DNA from: Ditylenchus dipsaci
Taxonomy: Eukaryota > Nematoda > Chromadorea > Rhabditida > Anguinidae
Length of the DNA: 64,000 nt
Assembly (NCBI GenBank): GCA_004194705.1
Contig: SADC01001329.1
Coordinates: 522,962 to 586,961 of the forward strand
Direction of reading: 5' to 3'
The notes under the pieces are model-generated. The model saw only the letters and a program-made list of their open reading frames with translations. It was not told the origin of the DNA and did no database searches. Positions within the stretch are counted from its first letter, which is position 1; each line of letters begins with the position of its first letter. A program made the translations under genes and the position numbers. Positions 46,680 to 58,629 of the stretch are shown piece by piece.

Positions 46680-46828
46680 CAGGGACGCTCTTTATAAGAT
46701 ACGCTAACTAGATCGTTTGATTTTGCAACTGATGTTTTACCTATAAAATACGCTCCTCATAAGATACGCTCTCTATAAGTAACATCTCAAGCCGGTCCCT
46801 AGGGGTATCTTATATAGAATGTCGACTG
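46680..46828. mobile_element. pogo-like MITE (ATAAGATACGCT words)
   Basis: Left CAGGGACGCTCTTTATAAGA, right TATCTTATATAGAATGTCGACTG then TA. Words ATAAGATACGCT repeat inside and GCCGGTCCCT lies 38 bp from the right end. It sits between the convergent 3' ends of two genes. Confidence 0.7.
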
Positions 46829-46934
46829 TAGTAAGATTTTTTTTAACTGCTACCTAAAATTTTAAATTTTTACAAAAAATATCGCAGCCTTTCATAACAT
46901 TTTTAATTTTTCCTTATTTCTTGAACTGCTCCAT

Positions 46935-49900
46935 TCACATGATTGCACAACTCTTTCGGTCCTTGGAGTCCAGGTTGGCGGCATACCTGAGTTTGCGCAA
47001 CTTCCCTGCCGGTTTGTAGTTCTTTAGGAACTCCAGCTGCTTTTCATTGAAAGCTCCTCGACGGTTTCTGAAACCATACACAAATTTTTTTTTAAAGTTC
47101 TTTTCTTATATGGCAAAATATTTTTATGTACTAACAAAAAAATATTTGCTGTAAACAGGGAAGAAATTTGTTGGGATTATTTACGCGCATTAATCCCGAC
47201 AATTTTCTGTATGAGATTATCCTATTATTATTTTTATAAAGTGCTTTTGGAATTGTATAACAGACCCTTGCCTACAAATAATAGTAACTATAACCTTTTA
47301 TGATATTTTGGTCTTATGAAAATAAAAATGAGTCAGAACAGCACTCGTATAAACTTTCAGAAAAGCCGCTATAATTGCCACTTTTGTCTAAAATGCAATA
47401 CAAAAACAGAGGCACAACAACCTAGTTAATTAAAAAAAGGTTTGTTCTATGAGGTCTATTGCTTGTTGTTGTTGACATGTCTTGGCATTAGGCATTCTAA
47501 GAACCAATGAAAGTTTTTTAGCTAACTAGTTGTTAGTAAGCTCAAAGTGTCTTAAGACCTTAAGCTATTATCCTTATTGAAGATTAGTCTGAAAGTGCTT
47601 CAAAAATAACCTATAAGTCTCCAATGCGTTAATTAGCTGGTTGGAAATTTAAAAAAACAATCTGTAGGAACAATCTAGCGGTACTTGCGTACTATCCCGA
47701 TCCCTCTCATTTTTAATAGAGTCACTAATGGCTTGTTCACGTTGTTAGAGTTAGAGTTCGGATGAGAAATGTTCATGTACTCAAAAATCCGAACTCTAAC
47801 TCGAACTCAATGGTGTTCACGTACATCGAGTTAGAGTTCGAGGTCGAGCTTGGAAATGTTCATGTATATAGCTTAGATAGCTCAAAATCTTACCCGAAAG
47901 ACGTCTCAAGCCACTAAAAGTTAGTTTCTAGGGGATTCGCTAGAAGGGAATCCAAGTTATATGCATCAACACCTTCAAACTTAACCTCGAACTCTAACTC
48001 TAACTCGAGGTACATGAACACCCTCGAGTTAGAGTTAGGATCAGAGGTGTTCACGTAACCAAATTCCGAACTCTAACTCTAACAACGTGAACAAGCCATA
48101 AGGGTGGTTTGAGGAAGAAAAGTGCATATCTGATGCAAAAAATATATACCGTATTTTCTTTATTAACGCACCCGGTTCATTATTTTGCAACCTTCAAAAA
48201 TGTTGAAATTGTAAATCGAAAATGGCCTAACTCTGGAATCCTAGTAAAAAAATCGAGGGGTTCATTATTAGAGAGGGGTTCCTTAATAGAGAAAATACGG
48301 TATATCTGATGCAAAGAAAATTATATTTCGTGCAAAAACAGATCTGATCTGAATGAGGGGGGGGGTCGGGATAATACGTAAGTACCCAATCTAGCTGTTA
48401 AAAAATGAATGGGCCCAGGTGGTAATCTAATTGCATGAGCTTTTTGACACAAAACACTTAAAGTATTATGTTTTGCAAAAAACGAAATGGCTTCTTATCA
48501 GGGTGGCCAGACGCAAAGCCTCCTAAACCAAGATTTAAGCCCAAAATTTATGATTTTGAACGAAAAAAATCTTTTAATCAGACAAATTATTCTGAATCAG
48601 TCCAAAAAGCTGCCGATTCATGAGAATCGAAAATGAGAATTCTAAACATCAGGAAAATTTTCATGAATTAGGATATCTCAGAGCCGTGCTTAAAATAATT
48701 TTTCAGTTTCAAATCGTTGGTTCTCTAAAATTTAGTCACACCTGTGTAACCGAAAATTTTCCTTGGCATCTGCTTTCATAGTCAAGTAATTAAAATTCCC
48801 AAAGATTAAAAAAAACAGCATAACTTACGTTCTTATAAGGAAAAGTGCGTCCTGCCATGGCATCCCAGCTTCCAGCAGAGCGATTCCAACTAGCACTGGT
48901 GCCCTTCCCAGTCCTGACACACAGTGCACTGCAATAGCTTTCTCATAGTTGTTGGCGGGTAGTGGCGAGACTTGTATAATCTGAGCAGCCGAACTTCGAT
49001 TAGCAGGTGGTGGGGTACTGGGGGTGGTGATGGTGTGATCGAATCGAACGAATCTTGCACCAAATTCAACCACTTCTCAATGACCACCTCCTGAATTTAT
49101 TGTGACTTTAAAAAGACCTGTTGACTGCAAGAAAAATGTGGCTTACAGGTGGTGGAGATCCATCAGCATATTCCCAGTCCTTCACCTCGATTCCATAGGT
49201 CTTCAACAGGTCACTGGAATAGGTGGGCTCACTGCAAAAAGCAAAAATCTCAATTTTTATAAGAAGGAAAGCAGATTTCGTTGACTTACCAGACACGTAC
49301 CACTGTCTTCACTCGATTGCGTTGAAGCTCCTACAAAAAAATAAAATTGAAAACTGTCAACTAAATTTCATGATTATGAAGTTGCAAAAACCTAACTTTT
49401 GAAGTTTTTTGTGTACATTTGGGTGTAATCTTGGCAGACAATTTTATTTATAAAAATATCGATATTTATATTACAAATTTGTGAGATCAAAATCTAAAAT
49501 GCTCAAAATAGCGTTTATGCGAAGTATACAGAAAACCCAAAACTTAAGTTTTTTTTGACAAATTATTATTTTTAATTATTTTATATTGTATTTTTTAAAA
49601 GAATTTTGAGGATTTCAGTAGAGCTGACGACTTCGTTTTGCGACGTTTTTGAGTTCCGCCAGCTTTTGTAAGGCAGAGCTTAATTTTTATAACACACCTT
49701 CTTAACAACTTTCAATGCTTAACAACATGCTATTATTGGATTTTCGTAATTAAATATTTTATTTCCAGAAAACAGCCTCTCAAAAAACATCGCAAAGAGG
49801 AATTTCATTTTTCGGTTTGCAATGTTTTGCGATGTTTTTTGAGAGGTTTTTTTCATTAACATTTGGTTATAATTTTGCCAGATGTTATATACCAAAATGT

Positions 49901-51434
49901 AGCTCAATTAAAGGTACTTGTGCACTTGGGGGGCCCTTTTTTGGTTAACTGTAAATATGGTTTAAACGTCTCCTAAATAATTTTTATACGGCAGAATCGC
50001 TAAAAAAGTTGTTTACTAACAAATTCCGCACTTAAAAGTGAAGTTTTTTAAAAAGTTGGCTACCAAAGATTGATCAACTGCCTTGGTCCCCAAGGTGAAA
50101 TATCGTATATTAAGGTATCCTACCACGTTTTGGTCACTGGAGCTGGGCAAAAAGAGTCTTTTATGCATGTATGATCAAGAGTCTCTCTCGGAATCGTGTC
50201 TAAGGTAAGTGAGTGCGCGCATCTCTAACTCTCAAGCCCCCTGCGCCCCTTCGGGGCGCAGGGGCTTGGGGCTTGGAGTTGAGATGCGCACACCCACGTA
50301 CCTTAGACACCAATCACTCGGAGTAACTCTGGATGCATAAAAACAATATGCATACCAGAGTTTCTTTATGCGGTAGGCCCCAGCTAACAAAACTATGTTC
50401 AAATTCCATCTTTTTGGTTTTTTCAAGATGTATAGGTACCCTTTTTGGTGTGATTACCTTGGGGGACCAAGGCAGTTGGTCAATCTTTGGTAACTAACTT
50501 TTTATTGAAAACTTCACTTTTGAGTGCGGAATTTGTTAGGAAACAACTTTTTTATCGTTTTTGGCGTATAAAAATTACTTAGGAGACGTTTAAACCATAT
50601 TTACAATTAACCAAAAAGCCCCCCCCCAAGTGCACAAGTGCCCAATTAAAGTTAGCTGAGGAATGGCAAGTTTGTTTAACCATACGTTTTCATCATCATC
50701 GTCAAATTGAGCCGAAATATGACGTAAAATTATTTTTTTGATTGTCATTTCTGTGAGGCAGTCGAAGAATACATATATTTACTTTTCTATTGTTCTGCCA
50801 TCAAAGTGCCCCTTTTATTCCCTTCCCTTCTCAATATAGCCCTTAATCTTTTTAAAATTCAAAAGGCGCCAATTTAAAATTTTCAAATTTTGATTAAAAA
50901 ATCATGATACCTCTTGTGGTTCGAATTTTTTTTCTCAGAATCGAAAAAACAGCCGGCTTTCTCATGAAATCGAGGTCGAGAAACACGAATAAGAAGTTAT
51001 CTCTTTCATCCGAGCACTCTGCGTGGGGGGATTCTATACTGCAACCAGTTAGTCTTCTGCGCCACTTTTTAGTCACGATTTCAGGAGAGTTTGGCCAATA
51101 AACTATTTTGTCACACCCTTGCCTGCAATTTCTCATAACCATCGAAAAAAACAAAAATCTGTTTGGGTACTTTAGCTGTTAGTTCACTCGTAAAACGCCA
51201 CTTTCTACCCACTCAAACACTCATTTTACAAAAAAAACCACCTTGATGAAAGTGTCTAGGACAAATTCACTTGGGCGATCAGTAATAAGAAAGCGCATTT
51301 TGCCTGAATTTTTTTTTTGTTAAAGCAAGTTAAAAATTTTGCTTACCGAACTTGATCTCACTCATAGCCGGCTTAAAATAGGTCTGGTTTAGATTTTTGA
51401 CCAGAGTGGGTGAGCCACAAAGAGCTGCAGGCAT
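46935..51434 (-). CDS. PTP4A: PRL-type (PTP4A) prenylated dual-specificity phosphatase
   Basis: Six coding exons: 51434-51347 (ATG; an inner Met before SEIKF is an alternative start), 51303-51242, 51330-style joins being phase-checked, 49330-49290, 49231-49147, 49090-48829 and 47067-46935 (stop). Protein features in order: [32 protein letters not shown], the general-acid region [13 protein letters not shown] (WPFDDG in human PRL), the catalytic P-loop [10 protein letters not shown] (HCx5R), [20 protein letters not shown], and a basic tail ending CAIM, a CaaX box whose Met favours farnesylation. PRLs act at the plasma membrane and endosomes and bind CNNM magnesium transporters. Exon 5 reads in two frames: a 38-nt intron (49018-48981, GTACCC…CTCAG) or an 80-nt one would restore phase. 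Introns 2 and 5 hold foldbacks. Confidence 0.9.
47727..48100. mobile_element. Element with GAGTTAGAGTTCG word-array ends
   Basis: Left tip TAATGGCTTGTTCACGTTGT, right tip its inverted copy, each followed by tandem GAGTTAGAGTTCGG words. It is in intron 5 of the PRL gene. A fragment with the same tip is at 4858-4955. Confidence 0.8.
48147..48302. mobile_element. TACCGTATTTTC MITE, copy 2
   Basis: Terminal repeats TACCGTATTTTCT and its complement. The sequences just outside (CATATCTGATGCAAA and TATCTGATGCAAA) are near-duplicates. It is in intron 5 of the PRL gene. Confidence 0.7.
49915..50640. mobile_element. Foldback with GGGGGGCCC arms and GC-rich core hairpin, copy 3
   Basis: Outer arms GTGCACTTGGGGGGCCCTTT and inverted, with GGTTTAAACGTCTCCTAAAT. 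The next layer CCTTGGTCCCCAAGG / CCTTGGGGGACCAAGG surrounds a core like copies 1 and 2, with the hairpin at 50206-50303. It is in intron 2 of the PRL gene. Confidence 0.75.
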
Positions 51435-54400
51435 TGTCCGGCAGTCATGCTTGCAGCAACACAATACAATCAGTCACAGTTAATACAAGACAAGAACAGT
51501 AAATTAGGCGAACAAATTTGAACAAGAAGGCTTATTTCTGACTGATCTAGCAATTCTCAACTTATTTTTTCACTTGCTAATTAGCCAAAATCTTCAGGCA
51601 CTTCTAAACGTGTTGAGCACGGCACCACTCTCCAGCAGAGCTGAAAAAAAATTGTTGTAAAAAAAATAAGCAAAAATAAATATCAGCTGATGGGAAAAGC
51701 ATTTTTCTGTGACGACACAGATGCTTATCTTATTGCTTTGCTTTTTCAATAAATTTAATGGAATTAGAAATACAAATGTATTAAGCCACTTACTGATTGA
51801 CAACTTTGGTAGCAACGATCGCTCCAAAAACCATTACACGACTGAAATCCGACGGTTCTAATTGTGGCGATAAAGAAAGCGGACAAAGATTACTCTGAAA
51901 ATTTGTAATCTATTCAAGAATTGTTTGGCAATATGAGAAAAAACACGAAATGACATAAAATATAATTTTTTCATTGTGATGCACTTTTTTGGAAGACTTC
52001 TCTCAGACAAGTTGCCACTTGTTTTACAGCTCATCTCACTGGCTTCAATTTGGATGGGAACTTTCTTGAGAAAAGTCGTCAAAAACAATGCCAAAACACA
52101 ATGCCAAGAGAGTGGGAAGGGGGAGGGGAATGTAAACTTGGCAATGTTGTAATGACAGTACGTATTTTCGAGTGATTTTTTTCTATTCTAAGCCGCCATA
52201 GTATCCGAAATTTCCTGCGCAATCCGAATTACTGAACAGAATTTCGAAAAAATTCTCGGTTGTTGAGATATAAGCTGAAGTTGAAAACAGACAGTATTTA
52301 CCTGTATTTTCGAACTTTAGCTCATACCTCAGTAACCGAGCATTTTTGGAAAATTCTGTTCAATAATTCGGATTGCGCAGAAAATTTTGGATACTATGGC
52401 GGCTTAGAATAAAAAAAAGTACTTGAAAATAGGAACTATTATTACAGCTTTCCCAAGTGGACAGTTTGCATCGATGCGAACTGTCCTATGTCCGAAGAGG
52501 GGTGGCGAATTATTAAAGGTTGCATATCAGAGCTGCGGCCGGTTCAAAAAAACAGAGCCAGATACAGAACGCAGAAAATATTAATTAACATTAGATAACA
52601 TAAAAAATTCTCTGATTATCTACTCAAAAAAATTCTAAAATTTTAAACGAAAAATTCAAATTTTGCTTGAGATTTTTCTTTGCTATGGTAAAAATTGAAT
52701 GCAAAATTTTTCTTCCAACACAAAAACGCCTAACAAGTTTGTTTTGCTAAGCAAACAATAAATTCATGAAAAATATTATTCTCCTCTAAATTGCATCCCA
52801 CTCTAGAGTAAATTAAAAGCTGGAATGCACTAGAACAAATGTCACCAGATACTCTATGCCACAAATGAATACCGACAACCAGAGAACACAACAACAAAAA
52901 ATAAAAAAACCAAACCAAAAAATTAACACCCAATATTTCGCACCAGAAAGTAATGATGATAGGGTGATATTGTCCAAGCGAGCAAAGAATTTTTTTATTC
53001 AAAACAAAGCAAACCCACAAGAAAAAAGAGAATAAATATGTTTGTGTGTGTGTGCTAGTCCCGAGCAAAAGGGGGTGGGCGAGAAATCGGAGTCATATGC
53101 ACACATACTCAACAGAAAATGTGATGCTGCTTCAGACACTAGCTGCCAAAGCAGATCTAGGCTAGCAAAAAAGAAAGCAGAGGAGTCCAACAGCTTGTTT
53201 GAGAATTGTGTCTCACCCTTTCGCTGTCTTTGTGCCGTCTTTCAGATAGACAAACAGCGTTGCTTCATCTTTGAGATGTGCGCGCGCGTTTTTTTGTCTT
53301 GTTATATATTATATGGGTAGACGATTGAGCAAAGAGAAGAATAGAAAAAAGGCTGGAAGAGAAGTACATTGAGTAAACAAGCATTTTAGTTGTGATAATG
53401 AAGAAAATGGATAAGATTCAGATGGGAATCGAACTCGTGACCACTTTGCCATAAGGTAGATTTATGGTGTTTCATAGTTCGTAGAATGCTTTTTCCGCAT
53501 TTTTTTTGTCGAAATTTTGCTAATAGGCCGCCATGGTGGCTTGTTTTTCGATTCGCTAAAACTCGAAAGTATTTTGGGCTTGTACAAGTAAGTCGTTCAA
53601 CAAAAGCGGAACTGGTAAACCTCATGTAAGTCAGAAAACGCAAAAAGCAGCAATGCAAATTTTTTTGCTGCTTCGAGATAAAGTATTATCAGGGGCTTGT
53701 GACTAATTAGGAAATCGGTACTTTCTTATAAAATTATCTGTTTCGGCAAAGATTTTTTTGGGTCGCCCAGAGTGGTGAATATTTGGAGATCTATTTTTGA
53801 GAAAAGAGCTCAATTTACAGAAATTTAACCAGAAAATGTGACGCTATTTAAAATTGAAAAGTTAAGAGTTGATGTAAAATAAAAATAAAATTTCTTTTTT
53901 AAAATTTTGCTTAAACAGCACTAGTTCCGCGAATCCATATTAAAACAAAGAAGTTCTGTCCAGTATCCAGTTTTCATTTTGTTTTAGCACAAAATATCAG
54001 AACACAATTAACTCTGATTTTCTATTACCGAAACTAATAAACGAGAAAATAATTTCGATTTTTCAACAACCAAAACAAATTAGGGTGCAAATCCATAGCC
54101 AAGCAAATGAGTAAAACGAACCACCCTTTTCACCAACAAAACTTTAGCCGAGCAAAAACAACAATATTTTGAAACAACTCTGGTTTTTGATGCACTATTT
54201 ATTGGCCGACTAAATGTGTGATGTGCTACTGCTATCATAGGAAAATTACTCATAGGGAAAAAAGATATACATCAAGCAAAAATTATCATAGTTAGCATCT
54301 TTTTTCTAGCAATTACAAGTCCAATAAAAATTATGATTTATCGCATATCTATAACAAACTCTCTCACCAAAAGTGACAAAATATACCTAATATTTATTTT

Positions 54401-55060
54401 TTAGATGTCATTTTGCAGCCATATTCTGTTGATAACCTGATATACGATGAAAAAATAAATTAAAAGTTGGTTTGGAAACATAAATATAAGAACCGCAAAA
54501 TTACTTCAAAAAATGCTCTAAGAACCGAGGCGCGGTTGAAAATACACAAATCTTTTATTTCCGGTGTCTTATTAAGCTTTTAATAATTTTTCAAAGAAAT
54601 TGTGTAATTATGATATTAATGTTCCCAACTCGACTTTTGATACTACACAACTTTTATTCACATCGCAACACCACTTGTCGATAAAACATGCTCCTAGAAA
54701 AGACATAAAAAGGACAAAAAAATTCTTGTCTCCGAAAAAATATTTCTAGCCCCAAACTTTTTTTCGTTTAATTTTGTCTTATGGAGAAATACTTTAAGAT
54801 AAAGAAAAAAATTGACTACAAATAAAAGTCATTCGGCGACAAAATTTTTCAGCGGCTAGAAAAAGCTCAAAGAAAAAGTTTGTCGGATACAAAAAAAAGG
54901 CTGCGTCCATTAAAAAATACATATTAAAGGGCATTTTCTCTAAAACTGGGCCTCATCTCGTTCCCTCAATTTTTTAGAAATTTTTAGTTTTAGTCTCATT
55001 CAAAAGAGGAGACAATTCTGAGTAAGTTCATTTTTTACAGATCGTCAACTCCAAATTTGG
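51435..55060. other. AT-rich region upstream of the PRL gene; no gene recognised
   Basis: 52152-52445 is a foldback (ATAGTATCCGAAATTT…CGGATTGCGCAG arms of about 110 bp). 53400-53455 complement contains CACGAGTTCGATTCCCATCT, a tRNA T-arm-like B box from a probable SINE. A short GT run is at 53042-53056. Frames in 52730-53320 have no conserved character. The PRL promoter should lie just right of 51.45 kb, but I could not mark a specific motif. Confidence 0.4.
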
Positions 55061-55071
55061 ATGTCGAGATA

Positions 55072-55248
55072 CATTCAAGTCTCGATACAATATATACCCC
55101 GATACAAGATACACCTCGATATAAGATACACCTGGTTCCGCCCCAAGTTATATAAACCCCTTTAAATTAGTCTCGATGTGAGATACACTTCGATACAAGA
55201 TACACTTGGTCCGGTCCGGAGGGTGTATCTTATATCGAGACTTGACTG
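55072..55248. mobile_element. pogo-like MITE (GATACAAGATACACC words)
   Basis: The left end CATTCAAGTCTCGATACAAT (CAGT changed to CATT) and right end ATATCGAGACTTGACTG then TA mirror each other. GATACAAGATACACC words follow on both sides, and GGTCCGGTCCGG lies near the right end. Confidence 0.75.
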
Positions 55249-55390
55249 TATGGCCATTCTGAAATTAGATCTATGTCGACTGCCTAAAATGTGGGTGTTT
55301 TCTTTCTTATGCACGCAGTTTTTAACTTTTATCACAGGGTCCTTACACAATATATACTATTCAACGCAAAATTAAACAAGCTTTCATATA

Positions 55391-55576
55391 CAGTCAAACC
55401 TGGGTTATCCGACACCCCAGTTAACCGACACCCTCGGTTATCCGACACCTCAAATATCCTTCATTTGGCTGAGATTGGCCTATTCTCTGTCAACTGACAC
55501 CTCAGTTAACCGACACCTCGTTTATCCGACACCATAAGGCCGGTCCCCTGGGTGTCGGATAACCCAGGTTTGACTG
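55391..55576. mobile_element. pogo-like MITE (TTATCCGACACC words), best preserved
   Basis: Near-perfect terminal repeats CAGTCAAACCTGGGTTATCC, TA-flanked, followed by TTATCCGACACC/TTAACCGACACC words. GGCCGGTCCCCTGG lies about 40 bp from the right end. It is 186 bp. Confidence 0.85.
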
Positions 55577-55599
55577 TAGTGATAATGGTTTCTGCTTGT

Positions 55600-56740
55600 T
55601 GCCCTATTTTATGGGAAAAAATGATGGTAAACCCAAAGTCTAATTTTCGAGAACAGAAATTCTCAGCTGAAAACTTGATTTTCACCACCCTAAACGTCCC
55701 TAAACCCTCACGTTTTTTTTAAACACAGATTCAGAAAACACAACGAACTCTGCACCAAATAAAAAAAAAGTCGAAAAAAAGTGTAGCAACAGAAAGTTTG
55801 TCAATGATACAAAAAGCCTGCACGCCAAATTTTCACTAATTTTTATGACATTTTGTCCATTTGGTATATTTTCAAAGCAAATTTCTTAAATATTTGAGAT
55901 AAAGCATTTATACGGTTCGATGCAGAATTGAACAGGCTGTTATATGGTATCAGTGGTTTCTGACCAACACTTGAAAGCTTTTTGTGAAATTAGCAATTCC
56001 CTCCAAACTTAAGTTTTTGAACGAGCAATTTTTATGAGAAAATTATTTATTCCGCTCCTTGAAAGGTATACCGCCACGTTTTTTATTGCAGACTCGGAAA
56101 GCGCGTGGAATCCTGCACACGATGCTTAAAAAAGGTTTGAAAAAAGTGAAGCAACAAAAAAATTTCTGTAAGTACAGAAAAGATACTTACTTCACCATAA
56201 CTCAAAATTGATGAAAATATGGTGTTCATTCTTTTTGTCTCATAGAGAACTTTTTGTTGCTTTTTTATGTAAGATTGTCAAGATATGATTTAAAAAAAAT
56301 ATTTTTGCGAAAAATGAGCAAAATTGGAAAAAACGAAGAAAAGCTGAATTTTAGTCATTTTCCGTTTTTTAAAATAGCCATATCACAACATTCCTTCATT
56401 GATTTTTTTTCTGTTAATTGAGTTTTGTAGCTCTTGAACTGCGCTACAAAATAACTTTAAGATTTTTTGCATCACAAGTAATTTAGTTGACAATTTTATC
56501 GGCTAAAATAATGAAAATTGTTGTAAACTTGTCAAAAAAATGTCACATTTTTAATCGATTTTTTCACAATCGAAAATATTTTTTTTCTAAAAACGAATGA
56601 AAAGTACGTCTTCAATTGCAAGGTAAGGGCTTTCAAACAAGCATGCACTTTTAAGAAAGTGCCTGGACAAAAAAAGTTCTACAGACTAAAACAATTTTCA
56701 ATTAAAAAAAATTAAAAAACCCATGAATCTTTTTTATAAT
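55600..56740. other. No gene or clear repeat
   Basis: AT-rich sequence with homopolymer A/T runs. I see no exon chain, inverted repeat or known element end. Confidence 0.4.
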
Positions 56741-56748
56741 ATTTAAAA

Positions 56749-58325
56749 CTAGGGTCTGCAGGCGCCTATCGGCGCCTATGTTGTTCGGGAACATTAGTTG
56801 TTCATGTACATTAGTAGTTCGGGTAGATTTATCTTTCGAGTGCGTTAATGGTTAGGGTAGATCATCCACCCTACCTGTTGACTAAGCTACGCTACCTCGC
56901 CTACCCTTGCCCATCCTCGCCTATCCTCGCCTACCCTCACACATCCTCGCCTACCCTCGCCTATCCTCGCCTACCCTCGCCCATCCTCGCTATCTCGCCT
57001 ACCTGCCCCATCCTCGCCCATTCTCACCTGCTCTTGCCCATCATCGCCTATCCTCGCCTACCCTTGCCCATCCTCGCCTATCTCGCCTACCCTCGCCTAT
57101 CCTCGCCTACCGTCGCCCATCCTCGACTATCCTCGCCTACCCTCGCCTATCCTCGCCTACCCTTGCCCATCCTCGCCTATCCTCGCCTACCCTTGCCCAT
57201 CCTCGCCTATCCTCGCCTACCCTCACACATCCTCGCCTACCTCGCCTATCCTCGCCTACCCTCACAAATCCTCGCCCATCCTCGCCTACCCTTGCCCATC
57301 CTCGCCTCTCCTCGCTACCCTCACACATCCTCGCCTACCCTCGCCTATCCTCGCCTACCCTCGCCCATCCTCGCCTACCCTTGCCCATCCTCGCCTCTCC
57401 TCGCCTACCCTCACACATCCTCGCCTACCCTCGCCTATCCTCGCCTACCCTCGCCTATCCTCGCCTACCCTCGCCCATCCTCGACTATCCTCGCCTACCC
57501 TCACACATCCTCGCCTACCCTCGCCCATCCTCGCCTACCCTCACACATCCTCGCCCATCCTCGCCTACCCTTGCCCATCCTCGCCTCTCCTCGCCTACCC
57601 TCGCCCATCCTCGCCCATTCTCACCTGCTCTTGCCCATCCTCGCCTATCCTCGCCTGCCCTCGCCCATCCTCGCCTACCCTTGCCCATCCTCGCCTCTCC
57701 TCGCCTACCCTCGCCCATCCTCGCCTACCCTCGCCCATCCTCGCCTATCCTCGCCTACCCTTGCCATCCTCGCCTATCCAATTTCGATTATACGTGATTG
57801 TGCTTAAAAGGAAGCCAAGATGTTGAACTTGAGGGTTCCGCAGAGATATTCGACATTAATCGGCAAAACTGGCCAAAAATTGGGTTAAACAGGAACATCC
57901 ACCTTAAATCCACACCTGAGAAACCAATGAGTTTTGAGCTTGTCCGGGCAGTTCAAACCCGTTCACTTTTCAAAATCCACTGTTAAATAGCTCATTTTGT
58001 AGCTGAGATTCTTCAGTTTTCACCATCATGAAACATCAACACCGACTTTTTTATAAAAGTGGCTCAAAATTGGGTCTGAAGTTAAAAAATAGGAAAAAGT
58101 ACACCTAAAAAACCACTGAGTTTAGAGCTTGTCCGGACCAGTTCGACCCCTTAAACCTTTCAAAATCCACTGTTCAATAGCTCATTTTGTAGATGAGATT
58201 CTCTAGTTTTCACCATTATAAAACATCAACACCGACTTTCTTTATAAAAGTGGCTCAAAATTTGGTAAATAAATTTGGTAAATCATAAAAAGTGTGACCC
58301 ACCCGACCCAAATACTATATAGAGA
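56749..58325 (-). mobile_element. Non-autonomous Helitron, copy B with a large minisatellite
   Basis: Same ends as copy A: on the minus strand it starts TCTCTATATAGTATTTGGG after an A and ends AGGCGCC-GATA-GGCGCCT, seven bases, CTAG before T. The terminal 150 bp are nearly identical to copy A. The CTCGCCTAYC minisatellite is expanded to about 880 bp (56897-57780) and the units of roughly 185 bp to two or three. No Rep/helicase. Confidence 0.88.
56897..57780. repeat. 10-bp minisatellite CTCGCCTAYC inside Helitron B
   Basis: About 88 units of CTCGCCTACC/CTCGCCTATC with CTCACACATC and CTTGCCCATC variants in a higher-order order. Frames of 296-319 codons of Ser-Pro-Leu-Ala-Tyr repeats pass through and are not credible proteins. 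Confidence 0.9.
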
Positions 58326-58624
58326 TATAAACAATTTTTGCGAGTTCGACCACTTCGACCCCAAAATTTTATCGACTAAATCACCACTCTCAAAATGACG
58401 AAATATGGATTCCGAAAATCCATTTTTCCAACTTCCGGCCCTATTTTTTTGTCCAGTAGGGTGATATGAAAAAACGAACACGCATGCTTACACCTAGAAT
58501 TAAAGCGCTATCGAATGACACCAAGATCATTACAAAGTGTCCACAAAAAGTCGGATAAATCGCGTTACGAACAAAAGTTCCAAACAGCGTTACACACTGA
58601 CACATGCCTAATACTATATAGAGA
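58326..58624 (-). mobile_element. Helitron-type 5' end (copy E), other end not found
   Basis: The complement starts TCTCTATATAGTATTAGGC after an A at 58625, then diverges from copies A-D. It abuts the 5' end of copy B, so B may have inserted into it or both used neighbouring A/T sites. Confidence 0.45.
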
Positions 58625-58629
58625 TTTCT

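Noticed and set aside
52730..53320. Frames of 92-112 codons near 53 kb
   Set aside because: No conserved motif, no partner exons, composition like the surrounding AT-rich DNA.
56848..57807. Open frames of 319 and 296 codons
   Set aside because: They are the CTCGCCTAYC minisatellite of Helitron B read through in several frames; no non-repeat protein sequence.
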